DNA of 40,627 nucleotides from Bradyrhizobium sp. (GTDB lineage Bacteria; Pseudomonadota; Alphaproteobacteria; Rhizobiales; Xanthobacteraceae). The DNA lies in the NCBI RefSeq assembly GCF_022844465.1, contig NZ_JALHLP010000027.1:1-40627 (forward strand). The letters are read 5' to 3'. Shown here in pieces: positions 19,099 through 26,843 of this stretch (within the stretch, counting starts at the first letter, position 1; every line of letters begins with the position of its first letter). The notes under the pieces are model-generated. The model had not been told where the DNA came from, searched no databases, and saw nothing but the letters and a program-made list of their open reading frames with translations. Position numbers and translations under genes: made by a program.

Positions 19099-20013
19099 AT
19101 GAGCCTGTTCGCCAAAATCTCCAGCTATGACGAGCGTTCCGCCCGACTTGCCGGCATCGGGCTGATGCTGCTGTCGATCTTCATGTTTTCGTTCGGCGAC
19201 GCGCTCGGAAAATTCCTGGTCGCGACCTATTCGGTCGGTCAGCTGATGTGGCTGCGCGCCTGCGCGGCGCTGCTGCTGCTGCTGCCGCTGATCTGGCGGC
19301 AGCGTGCCGAATTCTCCCGGATCGAGCGGCCCTGGCTGCAGATGCTTCGCGTCCTGCTCTCGACGCTGGAAGTCGCCGCTTTCTTTCTCGCCACCGTCTA
19401 CCTGCCGCTGGCCGACGTCATCACCTATTATCTGGCTGCGCCGATTTTCGTGACCGCGCTGTCCGGCATCGTGCTTGGCGAGCGGGTCGGCTGGCGGCGC
19501 TGGAGCGCAATCCTGGTCGGATTCTGCGGCGTGCTGATCGCGCTGCGGCCCACCACGCAAAGCGTGAGCTGGCCTGCGATGATCGCGCTCGGCGGCAGCC
19601 TGTCGTTTGCGTTCTTGATGCTGATCACGCGCTCGTTGCGAGCCACGCCGGATATCGTGCTGACGACGACGCAGTTCGGCGGCACGTTTCTGCTCGGCGC
19701 GCTGCTGTCGCCGATCGGCTGGGTGACGCCCACGATCGGCAGTCTGGCGCTGTTCGCCGCGGCGGGCGCTGTTTCGGTGGCCGCGCTGTTCTGCATCAAC
19801 CGTTCGCTGAAACTGGCGCCGGCGAGCGTCGTGGTTCCCTATCAATATTCGATGATCGTCTGGGCGGTGATCTTCGGGTTCGTGGTGTGGGGCGACGTGC
19901 CGTCGATTTCGACCCTGGTCGGCGCCGCCATCATCATCGGCGCCGGTCTATATATCTTCCTGCGCGAACATCAGCTCGGGCGCGAGGAAACCGTGGTCAG
20001 CCCACCGGCGTAG
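19099..20013 (+). CDS. EamA/DMT family transporter
   Basis: 304 residues from the ATG at 19099 (MSLFAKISSYDER), preceded by GGGATC; an upstream ATG at 18970 would add 43 residues of poor quality. About ten hydrophobic helices can be counted, e.g. LAGIGLMLLSIFMFSFGDAL, ACAALLLLLPLIW, IFVTALSGIVLGERVGWRRW and VAALFCINRSLKLAPASVV, with the duplicated five-helix EamA pattern. It is likely an inner-membrane exporter of metabolites or amino acids; the substrate is unknown. It runs opposite to the flanking housekeeping genes, so it is probably a later insertion into the rpmA-obgE region. Confidence 0.88.
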   Translation: MSLFAKISSYDERSARLAGIGLMLLSIFMFSFGDALGKFLVATYSVGQLMWLRACAALLLLLPLIWRQRAEFSRIERPWLQMLRVLLSTLEVAAFFLATVYLPLADVITYYLAAPIFVTALSGIVLGERVGWRRWSAILVGFCGVLIALRPTTQSVSWPAMIALGGSLSFAFLMLITRSLRATPDIVLTTTQFGGTFLLGALLSPIGWVTPTIGSLALFAAAGAVSVAALFCINRSLKLAPASVVVPYQYSMIVWAVIFGFVVWGDVPSISTLVGAAIIIGAGLYIFLREHQLGREETVVSPPA

Positions 20014-20045
20014 CCACTTGCCCGTCTGTCTTCCCGGCCTTCGCA

Positions 20046-20074
20046 GGCACGACAGCGCGGTTGCCGCGCGTGCC
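20046..20074. terminator. Hairpin at the convergent end of the transporter and acetyltransferase genes
   Basis: GGCAC...GTGCC outer arms enclose GCGCGG-TTG-CCGCGC. It fills the 60-nt space between two converging stops, so it may end transcription in both directions, although no T-tract is present. Confidence 0.4.
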
Positions 20075-20670
20075 TACCGCTCCCGCCTTGTCGATGCGCT
20101 CCAGTTCTTCAGCGAGGACCACACGCTGCGCGACAGGCGGAAGCGGTCGACCGGGGTCGATGATCCCAGCGCCTCGAAGCGGTGCAGCTCGACGCCGTTC
20201 CACTGGAAGCCGCATTTCTCCAGGATGTTGCGCGACGCCGGGTTGGCGACGCGGGCGCCGGCGATCAGATGCTCGGCATCGAACTCCTCGAAGAAGAAGT
20301 CGATCGTCGCGCGCGCGGCCTCGGTGCCGAAGCCCTGACCCCAGTGCGCGACGCCCAGCCAATAGCCGAGCTCCGGCGCAGCCGGCTCGCGCCAGTCGAT
20401 CCCGACCATGCCGATCAGCGAATAATCTTGTTCGATCAGAAACACCGTCTCGCGCCGGTCGTCGGCGAGGGCGCGCACGAACTCGGTGGCGTGGTCCTGC
20501 GAATAGGGATGCGGCAGGCGACGGGTGTTCTCGGCAATGCGGCGGTCGTCGGCAAGGCGCGAGATCGCCGTGACGTCCGCAAGCGTCGGTTGGCGCAGGG
20601 TCAGCCGTTCGGTTTGGAGAATGCAGCTGTTTGCCTCGCGCAGGGTCGGGCTCTGAATATCCTGCAACAT
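20074..20670 (-). CDS. GNAT family N-acetyltransferase (RimJ/RimL-like)
   Basis: 198 residues from the ATG at 20670, which follows a clear AAGGAG. Blocks of the GNAT_3 type: LQTERLTLRQPTLADVTAIS at the N-terminus, LIGMVGIDWREPAAPELGYWLG, then the acetyl-CoA loop WGQGFGTEAARATIDFFFEE and ARVANPASRNILEKCGFQWNG. RimJ/L relatives acetylate protein N-termini or small amines; the target here is unknown. An acetyltransferase downstream of rpmA is common in this group. It follows the rpmA terminator, so it is probably transcribed separately. Confidence 0.88.
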   Translation of the reverse strand: MLQDIQSPTLREANSCILQTERLTLRQPTLADVTAISRLADDRRIAENTRRLPHPYSQDHATEFVRALADDRRETVFLIEQDYSLIGMVGIDWREPAAPELGYWLGVAHWGQGFGTEAARATIDFFFEEFDAEHLIAGARVANPASRNILEKCGFQWNGVELHRFEALGSSTPVDRFRLSRSVWSSLKNWSASTRRER

Positions 20671-20735
20671 TGAGGGCTCCTTGGCAGATTTTTGATCACC
20701 GCGCGGGTCCTGACGGCACACGCGAAAAATCAAGA

Positions 20736-20769
20736 AAATAAAAAAGGGAGGCCGGTTTCCCGCCTCCCC
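20736..20769 (-). terminator. Rho-independent terminator of rplU-rpmA
   Basis: On the minus strand: GGGGAGGCGGGAAACCGGCC then TCCCTTTTTTATTTTC. The stem GGGAGGC/GCCTCCC has a 9-nt loop and is followed by T6ATTTT. It lies about 60 nt after the rpmA stop. Confidence 0.88.
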
Positions 20770-20831
20770 TTGGAGCCCTTTTCGACTCCGCCGGTTCAAC
20801 AGGACCCGGCGGACTCAAATCAATCCACCGT

Positions 20832-21101
20832 CTATTCGGCCGCCTCCGTCATCGGAACTACCGATACGAATGTGCGACCATTGGCTTTTGCGCGAAATTC
20901 GACATGACCTTCGACCTTGGCAAACAGAGTATGATCGGTGCCCATGCCGACATTATGACCGGGATGCCAGGTGGTGCCGCGTTGACGCGCGATAATGTTG
21001 CCGGGAATCACGTGCTCGCCGCCAAACGCCTTGATTCCAAGGCGCTTGCCCGCTGAATCACGTCCATTCCGCGATGAACCGCCTGCTTTTTTGTGAGCCA
21101 T
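20832..21101 (-). CDS. rpmA: 50S ribosomal protein L27
   Basis: 89 residues, normal length. MAHKKAGGSSRNGRDSAGKR is the classic L27 N-terminus, whose tail reaches the peptidyl transferase centre, followed by GIKAFGGEHVIPGNIIARQRG and GTDHTLFAKVEG. It lies 92 nt downstream of rplU, the usual pair, and ends at a strong terminator. Confidence 0.99.
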   Translation of the reverse strand: MAHKKAGGSSRNGRDSAGKRLGIKAFGGEHVIPGNIIARQRGTTWHPGHNVGMGTDHTLFAKVEGHVEFRAKANGRTFVSVVPMTEAAE

Positions 21102-21193
21102 GGCCCGTCTCCGACTTCGTTAGGTTCTCTAGATCAATTCCATGACGGAATCATTTCAAATCTTGTCACGCTTCAACTTTTGATCGAAGCCGA

Positions 21194-21715
21194 TCACTTC
21201 TTGCTCTTGCCCTTCGCGGCGGCTTTCTTGGCAGGCGCTTTCCGGGCCGGGGCTTTCCTGGCGGCGGGCTTGGCCGCGGCCTTCTTGGCAGTTTTCTTGG
21301 CGGGCACCTTCTTCTTGGCGGCTTTCGGCGCCTCGTCGCCCTCGGCTTCGGGCGCGACAACAACCTTCTCCCGCTTCGGCCGCGGGCCGATCGAAGGCTG
21401 CTTGTTGTCGGTCAGGATCTCGGTAACGCGAAGCACCGTGATCTCGTCGCGATAACCGCGCTTGCGGCGCGAATTCTTGCGGCGACGCTTCTTGAAGGCG
21501 ATCACCTTCGGCCCGCGCTTGTGCTGCAGCACCTCGGCCGCAACGGTGGCGCCGGCCACCGTCGGCGTGCCCAGCACCGGCGTGTCACCGCCGACCACCA
21601 GCACTTCACCCAGCTGCACGATGGCGCCGACTTCGCCGGCGATCTTGCCTATCTCGAGCACATCATCCGGAACGACGCGGTACTGCCGGCCGCCGGTTTT
21701 GATGACTGCGAACAT
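21194..21715 (-). CDS. rplU: 50S ribosomal protein L21 with a Lys/Ala-rich C-terminal extension
   Basis: 173 residues, of which about 1-105 are standard L21: MFAVIKTGGRQYRVVPDDVL, VAGATVAAEVLQHKRGPKVI, FKKRRRKNSRRKRGYRDE. Usual bacterial L21 ends near residue 103. The rest is a tail with an acidic start (APEAEGDEAPK) and then a histone-H1-like KKxAAK region (KKTAKKAAAKPAARKAPARK). L21 binds 23S rRNA and contacts L20. Extended Lys/Ala tails are known in some alphaproteobacterial L21 proteins, so this is probably a real N-to-C extension and not a frameshift. A promoter and a structured leader lie upstream. Confidence 0.97.
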   Translation of the reverse strand: MFAVIKTGGRQYRVVPDDVLEIGKIAGEVGAIVQLGEVLVVGGDTPVLGTPTVAGATVAAEVLQHKRGPKVIAFKKRRRKNSRRKRGYRDEITVLRVTEILTDNKQPSIGPRPKREKVVVAPEAEGDEAPKAAKKKVPAKKTAKKAAAKPAARKAPARKAPAKKAAAKGKSKK

Positions 21716-21846
21716 CGTTTTATTCCTTCGTGTTCGATCCCGTCCTCGGCAGCATCCCCAAAAGGATCAGGTCCGGGTCGGCTTTTTGGTCAGTCGGTAT
21801 GGGTACGATTTTCGCGCGGGTCGGGAGCGAACCCCTCAAAATCGCG

Positions 21847-21878
21847 CAAAAACAAGCGGCGCGAGAAATCCCGCGCCG
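21847..21878 (-). promoter_or_regulatory. Terminator-like hairpin in the rplU leader (candidate attenuator)
   Basis: Just downstream of the rplU promoter the minus strand forms CGGCGCG-GGATTTCT-CGCGCCG, a 7-bp GC stem with an 8-nt loop, followed by CTTGTTTTTG. Further on, CGATTTT and AAAATCG could pair around a GGGG/TCCC inner stem. The leader is about 165 nt long. The layout (promoter, terminator-like hairpin, second stem, ribosomal protein gene) suggests attenuation. No other gene was seen in the 378-nt gap between rplU and the ROK gene. Confidence 0.45.
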
Positions 21879-21888
21879 GATGCGGGGA

Positions 21889-21916
21889 CTTATAGCCGCC
21901 GAACGCCACGAGTCAA
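21889..21916 (-). promoter_or_regulatory. Sigma70-type promoter for rplU-rpmA
   Basis: On the minus strand TTGACT (21916-21911), a 16-nt spacer and TATAAG (21894-21889). The predicted start of transcription is about 165-170 nt upstream of the rplU ATG. One of the closest consensus matches in the window. Confidence 0.65.
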
Positions 21917-22093
21917 GGAAAAGGCAGTCGAAAACCAGCCATAATGAAGGATTCCGAGCTCGGGAGGCCAGCACCGGATCGGATCGGGGAATGAGCCGAC
22001 CTCCCTTGTTGGCTGCCTCCCGCCCCGCTCGATCCATGAAACAAAAGGGTTCCCCGCCCGTTGTCTGGACGAAAATCAACAGGGCAGGGGCAA

Positions 22094-23215
22094 ATGGCAG
22101 ACGACATCGCGACCAGCACGGGCATCGCGCACCACGGATCCACCCGCCTGCCGTCGGTCGAGATCGACAGTTTCAATATCGAACTGAAGGACGAGGACGG
22201 CTTCCTGGGCGACCGCGCCAGCAGGAGCGCATTTCGCAAGATCCTGGACGAGTTGCGCAAGCCGTTGAAGAAGAATGGCGACGATCCGCTCGGCAAACGC
22301 TCTACCGGCGAGATCGCCAAGGGTGAACTCGACGCAGCGTTGATAGGCGAAGACGTCGGCGCCGCGGCGCTGGTCCATGGCGCGATCGAGGAATTCGTGC
22401 AGGAACTGGCCTATGTGACGCGGCGCTTTCTGAAGACCAAGGCATGGGGAGATACCGAGCGTATCGTCGTCGGCGGCGGCTTCCGGCAGAGCAGGGTCGG
22501 CGAGATTGCGATCGCCCGCACCAGCCTCCTCCTCAAGGCGGAGGATTTCGACGTCGACCTGGTGCCGATCCGCTTTCACCCCGATGACGCCGGCCTGATC
22601 GGCGCGCTGCACCTGGCGCCGTCATGGATCTTCGAGGCCCATGACAGCATCCTCGCGGTCGATATCGGCGGCACCAATATTAGATGCGGTGTTGTGGAGA
22701 CGGGCTGGAAGAAGGCGCCGGATCTGTCGAAGGCCGACGTATGGAAGTCCGAATTGTGGAAGCACGCCGATGATGAGCCGACTCGCGAAGGCGCGGTGAA
22801 GCGGCTGGTGAAGATGCTGAAGGGACTTATCACCGAGGCGGAGAACGAAGGGCTTAAACTCGCGCCCTTCATCGGCATCGCGTGTCCGGGCGTGATCAAT
22901 GCCGACGGCTCGATTGAAAAGGGTGCGCAGAACCTGCCCGGCAACTGGGAGAGCAGCAAGTTCAACCTGCCGGCAAGTCTGGTGGAGGCGATCCCCAAGA
23001 TCGGCAATCACGATACGGCTGTGCTGATGCATAATGACGGCGTCGTGCAGGGACTTTCCGAGGTTCCCTTTATGCAGGACGTCGACCACTGGGGCGTTCT
23101 GACCATCGGCACCGGCCTCGGTAACGCGCGCTTGACCAACCGCCACAAGAAGAATGGCAAAGAGACCGGCAAGGAGGTCAAGGAGGGCAAGAAGGCGAAA
23201 AAGGCCCGCGAATAG
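22094..23215 (+). CDS. ROK/ASKHA-type sugar kinase-like protein with permuted motif order
   Basis: 373 residues from the ATG at 22094, which follows AGGGGC; the frame also opens at a TTG at 22061. A sugar-kinase start, AVDIGGTNIRCGVVETG, appears only near residue 190, followed by FIGIACPGVINADG, NLPGNW and LTIGTGLGNARL; then the protein ends in a Lys-rich tail (KKNGKETGKEVKEGKKAKK). The usual ROK GHxxxE and CxCGxxGC motifs after GTG are absent. Residues about 100-185 (ELAYVTRRFLK, RIVVGGGFRQSRVGE, GLIGALHLAP) look like the end of a ROK protein (..IVxGGG... GAxxLA). So the C-terminal lobe seems to sit in front of the N-terminal lobe. Activity is unproven. Confidence 0.72.
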   Translation: MADDIATSTGIAHHGSTRLPSVEIDSFNIELKDEDGFLGDRASRSAFRKILDELRKPLKKNGDDPLGKRSTGEIAKGELDAALIGEDVGAAALVHGAIEEFVQELAYVTRRFLKTKAWGDTERIVVGGGFRQSRVGEIAIARTSLLLKAEDFDVDLVPIRFHPDDAGLIGALHLAPSWIFEAHDSILAVDIGGTNIRCGVVETGWKKAPDLSKADVWKSELWKHADDEPTREGAVKRLVKMLKGLITEAENEGLKLAPFIGIACPGVINADGSIEKGAQNLPGNWESSKFNLPASLVEAIPKIGNHDTAVLMHNDGVVQGLSEVPFMQDVDHWGVLTIGTGLGNARLTNRHKKNGKETGKEVKEGKKAKKARE

Positions 23216-23421
23216 CGTGGTCGTCCAACTTGCTTTCGCGCGAGCGCTTCGCGCCGGGGCCGCGCCTCGCGAGTTCCCGCGCGGTCGCGCGGTAAGGTTG
23301 ACCGGTTAGGTTAAGGGCGGGATCGCGTTGCCGTTTCCATCGGCCTGGCTACCGTTGTTTCGTCGCTCCGGCTGGCCGGCGAAGCCGCACTTCCCGGGCC
23401 AGTTTTTCAAAGCAGCGACAC

Positions 23422-23456
23422 GGGACCGCCAGTTTTTTGTCGCGTCTGGCGGTCCC
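23422..23456. repeat. Perfect 11-bp inverted repeat
   Basis: GGGACCGCCAG at 23422-23432 and CTGGCGGTCCC at 23446-23456, separated by TTTTTTGTCGCGT. It sits between the stops of two convergent genes (ROK gene ending 23215, hydrolase ending 23484). No T-tract follows on either strand. A bidirectional terminator or stabiliser is likely. The rest of the 268-nt gap shows no gene. Confidence 0.6.
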
Positions 23457-23483
23457 ACCCTTCATCCTGAACAGCAACGCCGC

Positions 23484-24347
23484 TCAGCGCCAGCCGATGC
23501 GCGCAAAGAACGCCGCGATCTCGGCCGCGGCGCGGTCAGGGTCCTCGCGATGGGGAAAGTGGCCGACGTCCGGAAACATCGCGAGATCGAGATTTGTAAA
23601 GGTCTCGCCGAGCCGATCGGTCCATTGATAGGGAAACAGCGGATCGTGCTCGGCCCAGCGAACGCAGGTCGGAACGTCGATCGGCGGCGGCGCCGGGGCT
23701 TCGCCCTGCATCATCCTGACCCGGCCGGCATGGGCCGCGCGGTAATGCGCGAAGCCGCCGGCGAGATTTCCGGCCTTGAGGAAGTTGTCGGTGAAAGCCT
23801 CGAGATCGTCGTCAAAGACGTGGCTGCGATGCGACCAGGTTTTCAGGAAATGCCCGATGTAAAGCCGGCAGCTTTCGCGGCTGGCGCCGACCAGGGCCGG
23901 CGCCATCTCCATCTGGTGAAAGGATTGATACCAGATGTGATTGAGGCGCTCCGGCGCCGCCATCCGCGGCCCGATCCCGGGGTAGACGAAATCGAAGAAA
24001 AACAGCCCGGCGATGCGTTCCGGCGCCAGTCGCGCCAGCGGCTGCATCAAGGCGCCGCCGACGTCATGGCCGACGATGCCGGCCTGCGCGAGACCAAGCG
24101 CGTCCACCAGCGCCAGCATGTCGGCGGCCTGCTGGTCGGGGCCGAACAGCCCCTCGGGCTTGTCGCTGTCGCCGAAGCCGCGCAGGTCGGGAGCATAGAG
24201 CGTGAAGCGATCGGCGAGTCGCGTCATCACCGGCTCCCAGGTCAGCCAGAATTCGGGCCAGCCATGCAGCAACAGCAGCGGCCGCCCTGTGCCGATGCGG
24301 GCCACGTGCAACGCCGCGCCATTGGCCCGAACCGTCAAATGCTGCAT
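23484..24347 (-). CDS. Alpha/beta hydrolase, epoxide hydrolase / haloacetate dehalogenase type
   Basis: 287 residues from the ATG at 24347, preceded by the strong Shine-Dalgarno GGAGGA. The longer open frame would run through tRNA-Ser and is not coding. Oxyanion motif HGWP (28-31), nucleophile elbow GIVGHDVGG with Asp95 in place of Ser, acid in RWAEHDPLFP near 235, and His in DVGHFPHRED near 266. An Asp nucleophile with HGWP is the pattern of soluble epoxide hydrolases and haloacetate or haloalkane dehalogenases, so the enzyme forms an ester intermediate with an epoxide or C-halogen substrate. Cytoplasmic, no signal peptide. The substrate is unknown. Confidence 0.87.
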   Translation of the reverse strand: MQHLTVRANGAALHVARIGTGRPLLLLHGWPEFWLTWEPVMTRLADRFTLYAPDLRGFGDSDKPEGLFGPDQQAADMLALVDALGLAQAGIVGHDVGGALMQPLARLAPERIAGLFFFDFVYPGIGPRMAAPERLNHIWYQSFHQMEMAPALVGASRESCRLYIGHFLKTWSHRSHVFDDDLEAFTDNFLKAGNLAGGFAHYRAAHAGRVRMMQGEAPAPPPIDVPTCVRWAEHDPLFPYQWTDRLGETFTNLDLAMFPDVGHFPHREDPDRAAAEIAAFFARIGWR

Positions 24348-24471
24348 TTTTTCCTCCATCTTGCCTCCCTGCGCGGCCATCGGATTTCTTGGCCCCGCGC
24401 CTTGTCTGCCCCGCCTTCCTCGCCTAGAACTCGGCCCGACCGCGGGCCGAATCCGACCCGTCATGGCGCCT

Positions 24472-24561
24472 GGAGAGGTGGCAGAGTGGTCGAATGCACC
24501 GCACTCGAAATGCGGCATAGGTGCAAGCCTATCGGGGGTTCGAATCCCTCCCTCTCCGCCA
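24472..24561 (+). tRNA. tRNA-Ser (anticodon CGA)
   Basis: 90 nt including the encoded CCA. Acceptor GGAGAGG pairs with CCTCTCC, followed by G and CCA. The anticodon stem CCGCA/TGCGG encloses CTCGAAA with anticodon CGA at 24506-24508. A long variable arm (ATAGGTGCAAGCCTAT) identifies a class II tRNA, and the T arm has GGGGTTCGAATCCC. It reads the UCG serine codon. Its 3' side begins the accessory-looking segment, and no second copy of the tRNA 3' end was seen. Confidence 0.98.
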
Positions 24562-24601
24562 GTCTTCAAATTGTCCAGACAGCGCCCCTGATCTGCCGCG
24601 A

Positions 24602-25063
24602 TCAGATCCAGCGCCGGACCCGGCGCCTGTAGTCCTCGAACTCATTTCCGAAGCGCGCGCGCAGGACGCGTTCCTCCGGCACGATCTGGAAGCGGTCGAT
24701 GAAGAGACCAAAGGCGAGCACGACCACGAACGCCACCAGATTATCGAAGAGAGCCGCCGATCCGAACAGAACGAGGGCCATGCCTGAATACATCGGGTTG
24801 CGCGTGAGCCGGTAGATGCCTGTCTTCACCAGGGCGGAAACCTTCTCCGGGTGCAGCGGATCGACGGTTGTCCGTGCGCGGCGGAATTCAAGAACGCCCC
24901 AGGCCATCGCGGCGATGCCGATGGCGCCGAGCAGGCCTGACACGGCAAGCCGCCACGGCAACCCGAGCGTGAGGCTCTCGATCGCCCGTGCCCCGGCCCA
25001 TTGCAGGCCCACGGCAAGACCGAGGAGGAGGGGCGGCGGAATCCGGTTCTCGAGCCAGCGCAT
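24602..25063 (-). CDS. Isoprenylcysteine carboxyl methyltransferase-family membrane protein
   Basis: 153 residues from the ATG at 25063. Four hydrophobic segments (LLGLAVGLQWAGARA, LAVSGLLGAIGIAAMAWGV, MALVLFGSAALF, LVAFVVVLAFGLFI). The methyltransferase block is TGIYRLTRNPMYSGMAL, then VPEERVLRARFGNEFEDYRR at the C-terminus, the PEMT/ICMT signature (RNPxY and E.. EF..Y). Bacterial members methylate unknown substrates with S-adenosylmethionine in the inner membrane. It stands alone between tRNA-Ser and a truncated gene; the 212 nt after it hold nothing I recognise. Confidence 0.85.
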   Translation of the reverse strand: MRWLENRIPPPLLLGLAVGLQWAGARAIESLTLGLPWRLAVSGLLGAIGIAAMAWGVLEFRRARTTVDPLHPEKVSALVKTGIYRLTRNPMYSGMALVLFGSAALFDNLVAFVVVLAFGLFIDRFQIVPEERVLRARFGNEFEDYRRRVRRWI

Positions 25064-25275
25064 GATGCCAAATTACCCGTGCCATCGACACGCCCGCAAC
25101 GAGCCGGCCGCGTTGCTCAAATGGAAGCATCGTCGAGGCGGATTTGAGCGTGGAGTTCGTCCAATGTGTACAAGGACGGCCCCCAAGGTGACAACCCAAA
25201 GGTGACCCGATCAATAGAGGCGCTTCGCAATTCGTGGAGGACCGCGTCGCGCATCCTGCGCCAGCATGGCGCGCC

Positions 25276-25848
25276 TTAGTCGATCATCTCGTCGGCAATG
25301 GCCATCAGCGCCGGTGGAAACTCCAGGCCGATCGCCTTGGCGGTCCTGAGGTTGATGACCAGTTCGAAACGCGTCGATTGGGTCGCCGGCATGTCAGCCG
25401 GCTTCTCGCCCTTGAGAATGCGCCCGGCATACGTTCCGGCGAGCCGCGCCGCGTCGGCACGATCCGTACTATAACTCATCAGACCGCCGCTGGTGACGAA
25501 TTCGCGCCATTCATAAAGGGCGGGAATACGGTAACGCGCCGCGAGCGCCACCAGTCGATCGGCGATCACTTGAAAATATTGTGACGCGCCAAAGAGAATC
25601 GCGGCGACGTTACGTTCCGCGATCATCGCAAACATCTTGTCGACCTGATCCTCGGTGCCGGCCTCGGCGATCAGCAGCGGTTGACCGACAGCCTGCGCTG
25701 CCTCTTGCACATCCTTGACCTGGAACGGCGTCGCGCCGTTTTTCGGATCGACGGCGAAGGCAATCAGGCCCGGTTTCGGCAATAGCTCGCGCAACAGGGA
25801 CAGGCGCTTGCGGCCAAGCTCGGCTAGCCTTCCATAGGCAGTGACCAA
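25276..25848 (-). pseudogene. Truncated ABC transporter substrate-binding protein (ABC_sub_bind/TrpX-like), 5' part missing
   Basis: The frame gives about 190 residues matching the C-terminal 60 percent of the ABC_sub_bind family: LGRKRLSLLRELLPKPGLIA, AVDPKNGATPFQVKDVQEAA, FGASQYFQVIADRLVALAA, RIPALYEWREFVTSGGLMSY, GRILKGEKPADMPATQSTRFELV and the normal end ADEMID. The first 130-140 residues, including the signal peptide, are missing: the only start is a TTG near 25848 and an in-frame stop lies 21 nt upstream. No usual permease or ATPase genes are nearby. It looks like a relic, probably not expressed as an active binding protein. Confidence 0.8.
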
Positions 25849-26843
25849 GCATGGACCTAAGCGCGATCAGCTTCGCACGCGGCGCGGTTCGCTTCTTCCC
25901 GGGCAATCCGGGCGTGTATCTCCGCGCCTTTGATATGACCGCCCCAGATGACCTCTCGCGATCTCGATCCCATGGCGTTCATGACAGCGGCACTTGCGGG
26001 CCGCCGCAATGCCACTAGGATTAATTGTCGGTCACCGAGGCACCACAAAGTGAATGCGACTACAGTACGCGCTCAGGCCATGCGGGAAGTTGTCGTGCGT
26101 TGCGAATATTTCCGGGAGAGACTGTGGGAAAGCCCGGTAGGCGTGGCTTGGGAAGCCCAATTCAGCGGGGTGCATCGCTTTGCTGCGCAGCGTCGGCCAT
26201 GTATTGGACAAGACAGATGCTGTCTCATCTTCCAGGCTGGCAAGCAACGCGAAGAAATGGTGGATCAGCATAAAGGCCAGCAAACCTGAGCCCACAATAT
26301 TCTGGGAGTTCACCGAAAAAGAGCGAAATCTAGTCCTTAAAGAAAGCGAAATCCGAGCAGGACAATCGGCTACGGTAGTAATAGTCGGAGTGCGAGATCG
26401 AGGGCTGGCTGCTGGTCAAAAATCTGAGCCGATTTTGCTGACCGAAGCACGGCCTGAAGTAGCTTATTCCTATCAGAAGTAGCTTATTCCTATCAAATGA
26501 ACCACGGGCACTTTGCTGGGCGCGACCCCCGTGAATTGATTAACGAGGCGATCGCTTGGTGGCATCAACAGATACTCATAGTCGAGCACATCTGACATTC
26601 TGGGCATGCAATTGCCCCGCTGCATGTCGTGCCGCTGCTCGGCATACCCGCCTCTGCGCCGGCTGCAACGGCTTGACCGCTGCTGACCATCCGATCATGG
26701 TGCGGGTGCGGTTTCGCGCTTCGACATCATTGATCTGGCTCACTGGTCAGGCGATCTCTGTAGCAGGCGGGCACTGAGCCAAGCCAATCTTTCTATCATC
26801 CTAGGTGGCGAGGGTCGTCACCGCACCAGCACAGGGGGATACT
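25849..26843. other. About 1 kb without a recognisable gene
   Basis: GC is lower and codon patterns are weaker here than in the neighbours. Short frames exist on both strands, for example plus 26180-26482 and minus 26032-26313 (which has one hydrophobic helix), but they overlap each other and neither resembles a known protein. A perfect 20-bp tandem duplication lies at 26456-26495. The region reads like eroded or rearranged DNA between a truncated gene and the small membrane proteins. Confidence 0.5.
26456..26495. repeat. Perfect tandem duplication of a 20-bp unit
   Basis: The unit GAAGTAGCTTATTCCTATCA occurs twice with no gap (26456-26475 and 26476-26495). Probably a replication slippage or insertion scar. 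Confidence 0.9.

Noticed and set aside
18325..19845. 506-residue minus-strand frame covering the transporter
   Set aside because: Its N-terminal part is antisense to the transporter and rich in Arg/Gln/His; only its end coincides with the MaoC region, in a wrong frame.
25857..26048. 63-residue minus-strand frame upstream of the ABC relic
   Set aside because: In a different frame from the relic and no resemblance to the missing N-terminal half; not supported.
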